In this document: positions 41,785 through 53,426 of the stretch, one piece after another
How the letters are laid out: the number at the start of each line of letters is the position of its first letter
Numbering within the stretch: position 1 is the stretch's first letter
Assembly (NCBI RefSeq): GCF_004337985.1
Contig: NW_021940918.1
Location: forward strand, 3,503,014-3,567,013
DNA length: 64,000 nucleotides
Reading direction: 5' to 3'
DNA from: Pyricularia pennisetigena
Lineage: Eukaryota > Ascomycota > Sordariomycetes > Magnaporthales > Pyriculariaceae
The notes under the pieces: model-generated
The model's input: only the letters and a program-made list of their open reading frames with translations
Database searches by the model: none
What the model was told of the DNA's origin: nothing
Position numbers and translations under genes: made by a program

Positions 41785-44213
41785 CCAACTAGAGGCGAGT
41801 AGTCCGGCGCCCGAAATCGCGTATCCCCCGGTGAGGCTCCATCAATAGCTCGCTTTGCAACCCCATTCTGATGCTCTGATTAGGGGGCAAAATCGTATTG
41901 TGAGGCTCCTCGCTTCAATATTGTGGATCTCGGTCTAGGCTATGAATGTTGATTTGACACCATGACGATACCCCTTGAAACCTCGACCTTTAGGACTAGT
42001 CTAGACTACAGTGGGGGAGGGACACTAACATCGACTCCGCTTCATCTTTCCCTTTCCAAAACACCACTTTTTTCCACGGCACCTGCTGTTTCAAACGCCT
42101 TTTATATATTTTAATTTCCCGACGTAATTTGAGTGGACACTCCCTTTAAAACGCATTTTTAAGCCCGTAAAATGCAAACTTAGCTGTATAAATAAGTTTT
42201 AAATAAGGATGTTGAAATATTTTATGAGCTAGTTTATAACTTCAACTTGCATTTTATAGAAAATATACGGAAACATTTTTTAGCCCAATTTATAAACCGT
42301 ACCCTAAATTAAAAGTAAAACCAAGTTAATCAATAGTTATAATGGCCTTTATTTGTGCAGTTATTGAACAAGACTATAAAAAAAGAAAGAAAACAACTTT
42401 TATTAAAAATTTACAAAAATATATACTGAAAATCACAGGTTATTATTAATGCAAATAAATGATAAATTAAATTTTAAGACAAGTTTTAAAAAAAACAAAC
42501 AAAAAAACACCGAATTCTGATATATCAATAAGTTTTTTGGGTTTGTTTTTGCATATAAACTGAGCGCGTGGCCGGTGGTTGAAAACTGGGCTGTATATTG
42601 GCCGGGTACCCAAAAGTGCAACAAGTCGGTATTAACGTCCGTCGATTGTAGTAGGGGCAGGTCGTCACCTTCGGCCGCGCAGGGGGGAGGACACAATGAT
42701 AGCCTCGCAATGCATCTTTTGTCAGGGAGTTGCTGGTTTGTGATCGATCTCGTATCACTCGAGATAAAAATAGGATTTGTTGCCATTGTGTGGCTAGCTG
42801 TCAGCTTGACTAGCAAGTGGTGGAGCAGTGAGCGTGTTTGCTATAAAACACTCTCATCCTCCTGTCAACGGCGACTCATACATCTCAAACTAAAGATGGC
42901 TTCAATCCTACCTAGTCCTGGCTCGTGAGCCGCAAGTTAATTGCTTCGTACATTCGTCTCGTGCTGCTGGAATGATTGGGGCTCTTCCAAAGTCGGGACC
43001 AAGCAAGTCAGTCCGGCCTGAGCCGAGGATGCACGTCCGAAGTCATGTTAATACCCACCTGTTACTTAACCGACGGACTGGAAATGCGAACCGCTCTGTT
43101 CTCTGTTCCCAGGAAATGGGCGACAGGGGAAAAAGTATGACCCGCACACACACAAACACACACAGCAGGGGGCCTAGCCCGTAAATGATTTTCCTTACCA
43201 ATCGACCTACCATGCGATGATCAGGTCTGATACGTCGCCTAAACTTGACGCATGGCAGGTCGAGCAGTTGTCTGCTTTGGGAGAAAGAAAAGAAAAGTTG
43301 ATTGTGTATGAATGAATCGCACGACCAGGTCTTACCATAAGCGCGGGAATATCCTCGGCGAAATATTGTTGCGATCTGTAGAAGTCATGAACGCCACAAA
43401 AAAAAAAAAAAAAAAAATCCAGATGCGCAAACATGAGACGAACAGATGTCGAACGGGGGTATGTTCCCACGTGATCTTGTCCATCAACGAGGATTAGACC
43501 TGTTGATGAAGATGAAAGCTCTATGCTACAATGAACTTAATACAAAATGAGACAATAAGAGAAACAGACGCAGACTTTGAGAATGGCCTGGGATTGTGCA
43601 AAATTGCTCCGACGGGCAAGAGCAGTAATTAATTAATGGGCCACGGGGTGTGCTTAGTGGGCCATTGATCACGAATGCGTCCGGGGTGGGCTGAGCAAGT
43701 CAACTAGCCGCCACTCGACTTACTGTACCACGATCGGCCCATCGTCGCGGTTGGTGCCTAGGCCCTTTTTTGCCTGTTGTGTCTTCACGCCAGGCAACCT
43801 CTGTGCCTTGGCAGGCTGCGCCGTCGATTTCTGAATATGTGAGAGCGCTTTAGTTTCCTAATGCGCGGGGTTTAGAGAGAGCGAAGCTGTTGATGTTCCT
43901 TCTGCGAATCTCCACCGACGGCGATCGAGGCGTGGGCAGAGTAAGCTTCAAGGATTTTCAGGCGCGCAGCACAGGAATATCTTAAAAGGTGCCTCTGTGA
44001 TGTCTGGTTTCGTTCGTTTCTTTTGAGTTATAAAGCAGGTTCGCATCTCGATCAATGGTGAGAAAGCAGAAAATCGTGTCCAAAAGCTCGACTATAAGCG
44101 ACTTAGGCCTCGATCAGCAGCAAAGAGCGACAGTTTCTCAACAAAAATCATAAACATATCGAGCTCTTTTAATAATATCTTACATAGGAAATTAACCGCC
44201 TTAACTCGCCACA
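41785..44213. other. long spacer with an AT-rich, possibly RIP-mutated block
   Basis: From about 42085 to 42540 the DNA becomes strongly AT-rich with many TpA steps and few C/G. This contrasts with both flanks. To the right lie an AC-rich microsatellite (about 43145-43163) and a 20-base A run (43398-43417). A 117-codon ORF at 42575 has no support. The right end is the promoter of the Pro/Thr/Ala-rich gene. Confidence 0.5.
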
Positions 44214-44861
44214 ATGTTTGGCAAGCATACTCTGCTCCTCTTGCCCTTGGTGGCGACGCTCATATCTGCTGTGCCTGTTCAGATACAGACTAACGGCGCC
44301 GCTGTCCTAGCAGCCCGCAGCAGCACCATGAGTGCCGCAGTCATGCCACAGGACAAGACCGCAACTCCTTCCGCAGGCACGACTGCGACAGCCCCAGGCA
44401 CCGCGCCCGTCCCCGCTGCAGGCCAGACGCCCGCTGTCCCCGCGGCCAATGGGGCTTCTACCACAACCGTCACGACGGGTACTGTCCCGGGAGCAGGGAC
44501 AAACACGACGACCCCTAGCACTAACCCGTCTACCAGCTCCGCAACGACAGGATCAGGCCCGACGACCAAACCACCGTCGATTATCGGCGGCAAGGGTGAA
44601 CAGGTCAAGGCCAACATTAACGATGGCGTCAAGGCTATGACTGACAAGATTAAGGAGAAGTTCAACGATTTTATGGCGTTGGTAGGTGGGCTATTTTCTT
44701 CAAGCTCAGCATCAACTTTAGCCACCCCGGCCGCTCCAGCAGTCCCGTCGGCTTCTGCCAATTTATCAACTCCCGCAAACCCTCCAGCTCCGGCAACTCC
44801 TGCGACATCATCAACTTCTGCAATTCCTGTGACTGCTGGAGCATCAACTTCTCCGTATTAG
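44214..44861 (+). CDS. secreted Ala/Thr/Pro/Ser-rich protein with one helical core
   Basis: A single exon encodes 215 residues. A signal peptide (MFGKHTLLLLPLVATLISA) is followed by two low-complexity arms rich in Ala, Thr, Pro and Ser (about 36-122 and 162-215), likely O-glycosylated. Between them lies a charged, helix-forming core, GGKGEQVKANINDGVKAMTD and KIKEKFNDFMALVGGLF (about residues 125-161), which is amphipathic. No Cys is present and there is no GPI-type tail. The protein could be a wall-associated or surface protein. I recognise no family. The start is the first ATG after an A/T-rich leader. Confidence 0.7.
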   Translation: MFGKHTLLLLPLVATLISAVPVQIQTNGAAVLAARSSTMSAAVMPQDKTATPSAGTTATAPGTAPVPAAGQTPAVPAANGASTTTVTTGTVPGAGTNTTTPSTNPSTSSATTGSGPTTKPPSIIGGKGEQVKANINDGVKAMTDKIKEKFNDFMALVGGLFSSSSASTLATPAAPAVPSASANLSTPANPPAPATPATSSTSAIPVTAGASTSPY

Positions 44862-45733
44862 AATGGTTCCGTATGAGGTTCCGAATTGATTTGCTCGTTG
44901 GGCGTTTTTTTGTTCCCATTTGGGACGGTTTCGTTTCTTTTTATTACTCTTCAACCTTGTAAATAGTACGGGAAAGGCGTTAGGTTATCTGCGTGGCTTC
45001 TACCAAGAACGATAAGCGAAGATTTTTGATGTCAAGAAGTATTGGAACTATTCCATCAAAATCAACTTTGTTTACTTTTTGTCTCATCGATTCAGGTACC
45101 AAATCTAAAAACTTGGTGGGTACCTGGAATTACTGTACTATTTATTAGCAAGCAAGTCGAGAAGATACAGTATGCGGTTCACCACGTGTGACCACCTCGC
45201 TTCCTTGCCATCTTTCATTGTGCCTTCCCCAGATTCGGTGCACCGTGGACAGACCCCTTCGTCTGATCTGACTCCATCTGGTCCAATAATCTTTCCTCTG
45301 ATGATTGTCGCCCCACCACAAAGGACCCCTGTGGAGCCTTATCTTTAAAGGACCTACTTTCTTTGCCCAACCAAACCAGCTCCAAACCCCGCGCTAGGCT
45401 CCTCCCCGTTTGAGCGCATCGAAAGCGGTCAAAGGAGAAAAAAAAAAAAATTGCGAGCTTGACGGGCATTTTGGATCAACTGGCCAGTGCTCCCGTACGT
45501 GGTCCCTCGTTTGCGCCCTTACCCCAAACCCACACCACCCATCCTGCGCAAGATTCGTCTGTCGCGTCAACTCGGCCATCCATCACCACCCGCCCCCAGC
45601 AGGAGTTGCAGGTGTTCAATCCCCTCTTTCTCATCGATTCTCACTTGTTTGACCACCTTCACCCTCAAATCCGTCGTCCTACCAGTCCCCCTCTGCTCCT
45701 TTGTTCCCCACCACAACACATCAGTCGCCCACC
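44862..45733. other. intergenic; promoter and leader of the RRM gene
   Basis: The right half (45500-45733) is strongly C/T-rich (CCACCACC, CCCTC) as in leaders of highly expressed fungal genes. A 13-base A run lies at about 45438-45450. No coding signal is seen apart from frames that run into the RRM gene. Confidence 0.45.
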
Positions 45734-46725
45734 ATGTCATTCGCGTCGCAACAAAACAACAATGCGGCTCAGGCCGAGGGTCGCCGCATCTACATCGGCA
45801 ACCTGAACTACGAGCTTCAATCTTCTGACGTCGAAGGCATGCTCCAGCAGTCAGGCTTCCCCAACTACGAGGCCGTCAAGATTCCCGTCGACCCTGGCAG
45901 CCAGCGCAACCGTGGCTACTGCTTTGTCGATTTCACAACCGCCGAAGAGGCCCAGCGCTCCCTCTCGGAGCTCCAAGCCGTCATTGGCGGCCGCGAGATC
46001 AAGGTGCGCCCCTGCGAGCCGAAGCAACAGGGTGGTGGCGGTGGCTTCAACGGTGGCGGCGGCTTCAACGGCGGTTATCAGCAGAATTCTGGCGGCTACA
46101 ACGGCGGCTACCAGAATGCTGGCTACAATGGCGGCTACCAGCAGAACTCTGGCGGCTACAATGGCGGTGGCTACCAGAACAACTCTTATGGCCAGCAGCA
46201 GAGGTATGGCGGCGGCGGCGGCTACCAGGATAACCGCGACGTGCGCAAGCTCTACGTCGGCGGCCTGGGCCCCCAGCCCGAGCAGGAGCAAAACGAGCAG
46301 GAGGTGATGCAGATCTTCCAAGGATTCACCCCGTATGTTTATGAAACCCAGCCGTGTCCATCCCCTTGCCCTCACGTATCTTCTTGATTGCAAATTCTAC
46401 AGTTCCCTGTGTGGCTAATCGAAAAAAAATTTGTTCCCCAATCAGTTCATCAATCAGCAAACGTCTCGAGAGCAACCGCGCCAACGCCGATGGTCAGCAG
46501 AACAACTATTTCTTCTGCTTTGTCGAGTTCGGCACCCCTGAGGAGGCCCACGAGGCCAAGGACCAACTCGACGGCCGAGTTTACGGTGCCGAGGGTAACC
46601 AGCTTCGTGTCAGCTTCGCCAAACCCAGCCGATCCCAGGGTCAGGGCGGCCAGCAGCAGCAACGTTGGCCTAGGCAGCAGCAGGGCGGCGGTGGCTTCGG
46701 AAACCAGGGCAACTGGCGCCAGTAG
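45734..46725 (+). CDS. RNA-binding protein with two RRMs and a Gly/Tyr/Gln-rich linker
   Basis: Two exons, 45734-46332 and 46446-46725, give 292 residues. RRM1 (about 18-97) has RNP2 IYIGNL and RNP1 RGYCFVDF. RRM2 has RNP2 LYVGGL and RNP1 NYFFCFVEF and is split by the intron after FTP. The linker (about 98-168) is built of GGYNGGYQ and GGFNGG units, a low-complexity, condensate-prone sequence. The C-terminus is again Gln/Gly-rich (GGQQQQRW, GGGGFGNQGNWRQ). This organisation fits nuclear or shuttling RNA-binding proteins such as NRD1/nucleolysin-type or GRP-like proteins, but I cannot name the orthologue. The start ATG lies in ACCATGTC after a CT-rich leader. The downstream exon uses an ordinary CAG acceptor. 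Confidence 0.88.
46033..46220 (+). repeat. imperfect coding tandem repeat (GGYNGGYQ units)
   Basis: GGC-rich codon repeats encode GGFNGG, GGYNGGYQ and NGGYQQNSGG units in the linker of the RRM protein. At least five imperfect units of roughly 24-33 bases are visible, so repeat-number variation is plausible. Confidence 0.7.
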
Positions 46726-48122
46726 TACTACCCCGCCTAAAGCCCTCCATTTATGATCCTCTCTCATTCTCTATCTTGTCTGGGGATTTTCAATTTCTTT
46801 CTTCGCTGGTTTGTTTTGGTTTGGTTGTGAGCAACGTCAACGAAACGTCACGAGATATGCCCGGGCCGATGAAGGGAACAAAGGGAACAGGGACCTGGGA
46901 AAAGAGCCTTTTTTTTCGCACTGCTTTCTGCGCGCGGCTGAGTGCATGATTTGCCTGGTCAAGGGAATGTTGGGACACGGCTTAAGTTCAAGCCGTGGTA
47001 TTTCTTACTCAAAAGCCTGAGGCTTTTCCTTGTTATTTTCGTCTTCATTTTACATGAATTGCACCCGTTGCCAATATTCGGCATTTTGCCGAATGGTATG
47101 AAAGGAGGCAACCCCACGTCCTATGGTCTGGCTCTAGAGAACATGGTTCATGGTCAGTGCATGCGGGGTATTGCAGTTCGCCAGACCATTCTTGCAATTC
47201 CGTTCTTTGCACTTTTGCCCGAGTTAGATCATGCGTAATAGGGCACATATGTGCAGTCGATTATTCGCTGGGAGCTTCTACTGCTGCAGCTGCCTGGCTG
47301 CAACTCAAAGCGCCCATTGCGGCCGTTCATCGTCACTATCGAACGTTCATACCTCTCGTCCGCCGTACCTCGCCACGGAGAGCTTTCCGATGGAGCTCAT
47401 GCAGAAACTGGCACTCCGCCATCAAGATTGCCAGCTAAGAGAGTTCGGCCCGACTGACGGCAGATAGGATTAATTCACTGGGAAATACGGCCACCTCAGC
47501 ACACGAGACTGGTAACTGTCTATGGGCTATCGTTGAGCCTGAGAAGCACCACTGGAGAGCGAGTGACCCCCCAGTCACAGTATAAACTTTGTCCCAGCCG
47601 CATAAAGCGGACTCGAGAGCCATTCAATGGGTGCACTTCTGAGATGCAATTACAAGATGGAGAGAGGAACTGAGAACATAATTATTTCACCAGCCGAGCA
47701 GCTTGGTAGGCAACGCAGCACCCGATATGTGCCTACTCAACGCCACATCAGGACTCGGCTCTCCTTCTACCTTGGCGTGCAACAATCTGTCAGGATTCAT
47801 TCTTGGGTCGACCTTTGCGTTTCACGCGTCAACTGATCATTTTCGTCTTGGCGGCCTGGCCTAGAGGATTATGTGTATCTGTCCATACACTTGGTGACCG
47901 CCGACCACAACTTCAAAATTTTGTCGTCCACGATATTCCTGTACCGAGTCGCTGCCACACGACAGCTGGTCGGCCACATCCTCAGGCCCCAGACAAGGCG
48001 CTTTTTGAGCCTTTGGACTCCGCTACGGCTCGTTTGTAAGCTCTGACGGCCAACATGTCGCTCCCGTCGGGGACTTGAGATCTCAGCGGGGCGAGCTACA
48101 AATGCACATGGGGAGGAATCCG
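46726..48122. other. intergenic, no gene seen
   Basis: 3' flank of the RRM gene and a spacer with several ORFs of 60-95 codons on both strands that lack support. Confidence 0.4.
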
Positions 48123-48864
48123 TCAGCTCCATGTTTGCTGGAATCATGAATTGGCTTGAGCCAAAACAAGAGGGGGACAGAAAGTCCAAGAAAGGACCTA
48201 CCACCCATACGTCAATGCTTATGCTTTGGGCGTCCAGACGGTGTAGTACGCCTACGGCCACGGCCTGATTGATCCAGGCGTATGCGGCAGCGCCCGTCTC
48301 AAAGGCGAGCTGAACGTATGCTGTCGTGACATTATCGCTAGGCCTAGCGCCGGGCTGCGTCCTGCCCGTCTCGAAGACTTGAATTAAGGTGCCGTCGTCG
48401 GTCTCAAATGTCTGTCGGACGTCAAGGGTCATGAAGTGGTTGGAGTCGAAGAGGGCGTACTGTTTTTTTTTTTTTTAGAGTATTAACGGTGGAAGCAGCG
48501 ACAACTATTCAGTACGGTACGGTCTTTTTTTGGACAAGGTACTGGTCTGAAAAGAGAGCGGTATGCGCAGCAAGAAAATGCAGAAAGAAAAACTCACATC
48601 ACCGCCAATGGGCAGGACCTTACCCTTGATCAAGGGCCCTTCAAACTCGCCGCCCCCGCTTGGGTATATAACGCGATTACCATGGGGTCCTGCGCCGACT
48701 TTGATCGGTGGCCCTGGCTTGATTTTGACGGTGTAAAGGTGGGCCAGCTGGAAGTCCGGCCTGAGGAAGTCTTTGCCGTAGACTTTTGGCACGGTGGCGA
48801 GGGCGGTCGAGGCAATGGACACAACGGAGACGATCATTGTCACAATTTTGATTAAGCCGGCCAT
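48123..48864 (-). CDS. secreted DUF3237 family protein
   Basis: Three exons, in coding order 48598-48864, 48202-48459 and 48123-48137, give 179 residues. A signal peptide (MAGLIKIVTMIVSVVSIAST) is followed by FLRPDFQLAHLYTVKI, then VGAGPHGNRVIYPSGGGEFE and GPLIKGKVLPIGGD. After intron 1 come YALFDSNHFMTLDVRQTFET and GAAAYAWINQAVAVGVLHR, ending IDVWV. This is the usual DUF3237 outline: rG-R----GG---GP-L-G-v-pgG-D, then a Y-t-DG-li-v block and a W-N---vG---R end. The last exon (QTWS) was chosen because GTAGGT and CCAG bound a 64-nt intron; without it the frame runs on for over 100 unlikely residues. Function unknown. Intron 1 ends in a long A run before CAG. Confidence 0.78.
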
Positions 48865-50639
48865 TGCGACCGTGAGCGTCGAGGTAGAAGGTGAGAACCA
48901 GTCAGACCAACCGAAAGGTTCATGGGCTGCTAGAGCGCTAAGACTCTGAGGTAAGAGACGAGGATGAACGATGTTGTAGGCCGTTTCCACCATGTTCAGC
49001 GATCTACTGCTGTCTTATGCTTATGTCGGTCCAGGCCAAGAAAGGTAATCTCACTCGGCTGTTGGCAAGTCCCTCACCGAGAATCTGTCATCATAGTTGC
49101 TAGCTGTATCACCATCGTATTAGCATATTTGCATGCAGATGACCGGTCTCGTTGCTCTACTTTCAAAGTACGAGGAACATCAGGCATTTGCTGCTGTCTA
49201 CTCGGGGTCCCTACGCTTTTGGTTCGGGAAAGCTAATGCGTTCCAGCGCCGTAGTCGGCAGTTAGAGCTCGCTTGGATGCACCAGAGTACATTCCGTAGC
49301 AGAAGTGAGATGGTTTTTGACGACCAGCCAAGGATGGTTAATCAATCATCGAGTTTATGAATATCTTCAACACTACAGCAAGAGATACACATATAAAAAT
49401 TGGCTGGCAGCATATGACATCGAACCCCCGAGCAAGGGTTAGCTACAAACCTGATATTTTCCCGACATACGTCGTCCGTTTAGTTAGTCATTGGCACAAT
49501 CCACTTTGTTTGGGATTAAAGGTTTCGATTCGCCGTACCATTTTCCCATTATAAGCTTTCACCCTGTGCGGCCTTATGCATTGCTTAACCTTAAACGCCG
49601 CTTGGAAACAAAAAGGTTTCTTTTATCTGACCCGGAACCACGGGTTGCATTCACTCATCTTCTCATTAAATGATGTGATATTCACATACTGTTTCAGAGG
49701 CCCCCCTCCCGCCCAAACAAAACTAAAAACCAATTTAAATCCTTACCATCCTAAGAAAAAAAAAAACTGTAGTAAAAACAGTCATGCCAAGGAAATCGCA
49801 CCTTCACGCCACCCCACCCCNNNNNNNNNNNNNNNNNNNNNNNNNNNNNNNNNNNNNNNNNNNNNNNNNNNNNNNNNNNNNNNNNNNNNNNNNNNNNNNN
49901 NNNNNNNNNNNNNNNNNNNNNNNNNNNNNNNNNNNNNNNNNNNNNNNNNNNNNNNNNNNNNNNNNNNNNNNNNNNNNNNNNNNNNNNNNNNNNNNNNNNN
50001 NNNNNNNNNNNNNNNNNNNNNNNNNNNNNNNNNNNNNNNNNNNNNNNNNNNNNNNNNNNNNNNNNNNNNNNNNNNNNNNNNNNNNNNNNNNNNNNNNNNN
50101 NNNNNNNNNNNNNNNNNNNNNNNNNNNNNNNNNNNNNNNNNNNNNNNNNNNNNNNNNNNNNNNNNNNNNNNNNNNNNNNNNNNNNNNNNNNNNNNNNNNN
50201 NNNNNNNNNNNNNNNNNNNNNNNNNNNNNNNNNNNNNNNNNNNNNNNNNNNNNNNNNNNNNNNNTTTTTTTTTTTTTTTTTTGGGTTTGCTGAGGCTCAG
50301 TGTCTAGACATCTCTCCGAGACGAATCTTTGGGCAAATCAGGGGCACACTGAAGCCTTAAATATTTGTCTTCTTCTTCCTCTTCTGTGAATGGCGGCACA
50401 TGCATGACAAAACACTAAATCTCGATAACCCAAATCAGACATCATGCACATATCCCCCAGCCACCTGTTCATAGGGATATAACTTCGGTTCGACAGCTTA
50501 GACCATCTCAGTAAAATCAGGGCATCTTTTCGGATTTGATCTTTACCAACACGTAAAAGTACATAACCGACTACGCCATACATAGATATCGAACCTTGTA
50601 GTGTCTAGATCTTCCAACATCAGCACCGCACGACGTGTG
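48865..50639. other. intergenic with a 444-base assembly gap
   Basis: N runs from 49821 to 50264, flanked by A/C-rich sequence on the left and an 18-base T run on the right. No supported gene is seen on either side. A gene hidden in the gap cannot be excluded. Confidence 0.6.
49821..50264. other. assembly gap (N)
   Basis: A run of 444 N. Any ORF reading through it is an artefact. Confidence 0.99.
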
Positions 50640-53313
50640 TCAGATCTTTATATCATCAGACAGCCGAATATCACGGCTGCTGGCCCCCACATGGACCGCG
50701 TAGCTACCCTCCTGCACGGTCCACTTCTGCGTGACCACATCCCAGATGCTAAAGTCACGCCTGGTGAGCTCGAATGTCACCGGCGCCGAGGCACCCGGCG
50801 ACAACGCAACCTTCTCGAAGCCACGGAGCTGCTTGGGCGGGCTGTTGGGGATGCCAAGATAGAGCTGGGCGACCTCGGCGCCGTCTGCGGAGCCATTGTT
50901 CTTGACTGTGGCGTGAACGGTTGCGACGTGGTCCCAGATGCTACCCGAGCCAACACCGGCGGTCAGATTCGTGGAAGTCTCGACCGAGAGCCCGGAGAAC
51001 TCAAAGGTTGTGTAGCCGAGCCCAAAGCCGAACTCAAACCGAGTAGTGACGTTGCGAGCGTCGAAATCGCGGTAGTCGATGTACACGCCCTCGGTGAAGT
51101 CGCATTGAGGGTCTTTATCGTCTTGAGCGCGGTCATGTGCACAGGAGCGGTAGACGTGACCGTAATCGCTCTCGTTGTGCGGGATGGAATATGGAAGCTT
51201 GCCGGAGAAGTACTCCTCGCCGTACAGTAGCTTGACCAGGGCGGCGCCACTGTCCTGACCTGGCAGGTGCGCCATAACCAGGGCCGTCACATTGGGATGA
51301 TCAACCCACTGGTCGACAAGTCGAACGCCGGCATTGTGTATGACGACGATGGTGTTTTCGCATTTTGAGGCCACGTTGAGTACAAGTCCATCGCTAAAGT
51401 CGTCATGAAGCCCATCACGGTCCCATCCTTCAGTGGCAATTGCATTGATAAATACAAGACAAGCATCTGAGCCCGAATTGACATCTGGGTTTCCACTGTC
51501 CAGGTCCCAGTTCACCCAGGTGCCATCATCGGCTGCTCTCTGCTGGATAGCACTTAGGGGCTGATAAAGAAAGAAAAAAAAAAAAGACCCGTTAACCTAT
51601 TCATTGTCCACTAATTTACAGTCAAGACATATGAATCAAATGGGATAGCACTTACATCGCTAATATAAGGAGGTCCGTTGGCACCTGCTCGGCCTCCTGT
51701 AATGATGGTACCACCTTTGGCAGCCTGGTTAAAGTGTTGCTCGGTGCCCAAGACGGCCTGTGCCATTTCTGAAGACGAATAGTAGCCGAGGGTAAACAGC
51801 ACATCGGTGTTTTTAGTACGTGGCACTGTAGCGTCGTACCCATAGACTGAGAGCATTTTTGGCTTCTTCAGTGGCAAGGCGCTCTTCTCATTCTTGAGGA
51901 GGACGTGGCCGGCGATGGCGCCCTCCATGATGATGGGTTTACTCTCCGGCACACGGGCCTCAACGGGAGTGTGAGGCTGGGTAAGGTTGTACATGCCCAC
52001 ACCAGGCTTGGGGAACTTGTCGCCGTCCTGGCCCACAAAGTACCAGGCAGCGACAATCCTGGTAGCCATGTCAACAAGTCTCTCCCTGCTAGTTGTGCCG
52101 TTGTTGACAGCAGCAGTCAGGTTCGTACCCCAGTTGCCACGAGGCATGACCATGTCCAGACCTGCCTCGGCGCTATCCACGGTATGCACAGCATTCCAGT
52201 CCAGGACTATGAAGCCTTGGAACTCCAGTTCGCCCTTGAGCAGACCGTTCATCAGCTTGCTGTTCATGCAGGCGTAGGTGTTGTTGACGCGTTGGTATGA
52301 GCACATGGCGGAGGCGGCTCCAGCTTTGACGCTGTCCATGAATGGCCTATATTTTCATTGGAAGAGTACAGACGAGTGAGCAATTTTGCAATGCATGGAT
52401 CTGAATGGAGGATACAAAAGCACGGCTCAACCTACCACATGTATAGCTCATGTATCGTCTTGTCGTCTATGTTGGACGAAACAGCTTCAACGCCAAAGTA
52501 AGGCCGGCGATACAGTTCCTGTTCGTTTCCGATGAAGTGTTTGGTGTTCGCAATGACGCCAGCTTCTTGATGGCCAATAATGCTCTCGGCGTTTAGGATG
52601 CCAGAGAGATAGGGGTCGACTGTGAAGCCTTCCCAGTTGCGGCCTCCTACCGGGACTCTCCCCAGGGCACCGGCATTGGGGCCAAGCAGGACGTTGACTG
52701 AAAGCGTGAGGATGTGAGAAATTCAGCGAATGGGCTATGATAAATCGCCCAGCCTACACAAGGGACTCGCTTCTTTTTACTCACCTCCCTTGGCCTTGAA
52801 CTCCTTGCCCATGTACAGGCCACGCTCGTATGTCAGGTTCTTGTCCCAACTGGCGCCGACATGGAGCCCGGACGGGTAAGCGCTGACAAGGTCCGTAGCC
52901 CGAACGCCGTTCCCCGCGTCGTGCAAGCAGAGACCCGGCCATCCCAAACGAGGCACCGAGCCCGAGTTCCCGGCGCAGACATTTCCCGTGGTCGTAAAGC
53001 CGCCAGTGATATTGACCATCTCCTCCAGGGTCATCTGAGAGACGAGCTCTTTGGCACTGGCATAGGCGGCAGCCCAAACACCGGTACCCTTCATCGGAGC
53101 TATTGGGGGAGACACAAGTCAGTACCATGCACCAAACAGCATACAACTCTAGATTACTGGTTCCGCTTGAGACGTTGGATATTTTGGGTTATGGAAGCAC
53201 TCACGTGAAGGGTGCACCGGAGGGGAAGTGGCGCGCTCGGCTGCATCGACACGAGCAACCAGCAGGAGTGCGACGAAGCGCAAACCCAACGACGTTGGAG
53301 ATGACCACCGCAT
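50640..53313 (-). CDS. secreted GH3 beta-glucosidase
   Basis: Five exons, in coding order 53205-53313, 52785-53099, 52436-52697, 51656-52346 and 50640-51560, give about 765 residues, normal for this family. A signal peptide ([24 protein letters not shown]) leads. The GH3 N-domain shows as [29 protein letters not shown] (Lys-His substrate-binding pair) and [12 protein letters not shown]. The nucleophile is Asp278 in [12 protein letters not shown]. The C-domain has [27 protein letters not shown] and [16 protein letters not shown] fibronectin-III-like end ([32 protein letters not shown]) completes it. It should cleave cellobiose and aryl glucosides outside the cell. N-glycosylation sequons are frequent. 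The five-exon join agrees in frame throughout. Confidence 0.93.
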
Positions 53314-53419
53314 TCTGGGCAGGCGCAGCTTCTCTGTTTCGTGCGAGAAAACAAAATGCACGCTGACCTTGTGAGAAACAGACCAGTCGAAATCCGGGAG
53401 GGGGACACACCTTGCTGCT

Positions 53420-53426
53420 CTTTATA
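53420..53426 (-). promoter_or_regulatory. TATA box of the beta-glucosidase gene
   Basis: TATAAAG on the minus strand lies 107 bp before the ATG. A CCGGGG hexamer (reverse strand of about 53468-53473) further upstream fits the SYGGRG consensus of the carbon repressor CreA, which would suit a cellulolytic gene. Confidence 0.4.

Noticed and set aside
49576..50307. ORFs across the N gap
   Set aside because: Frames through unknown bases are meaningless.
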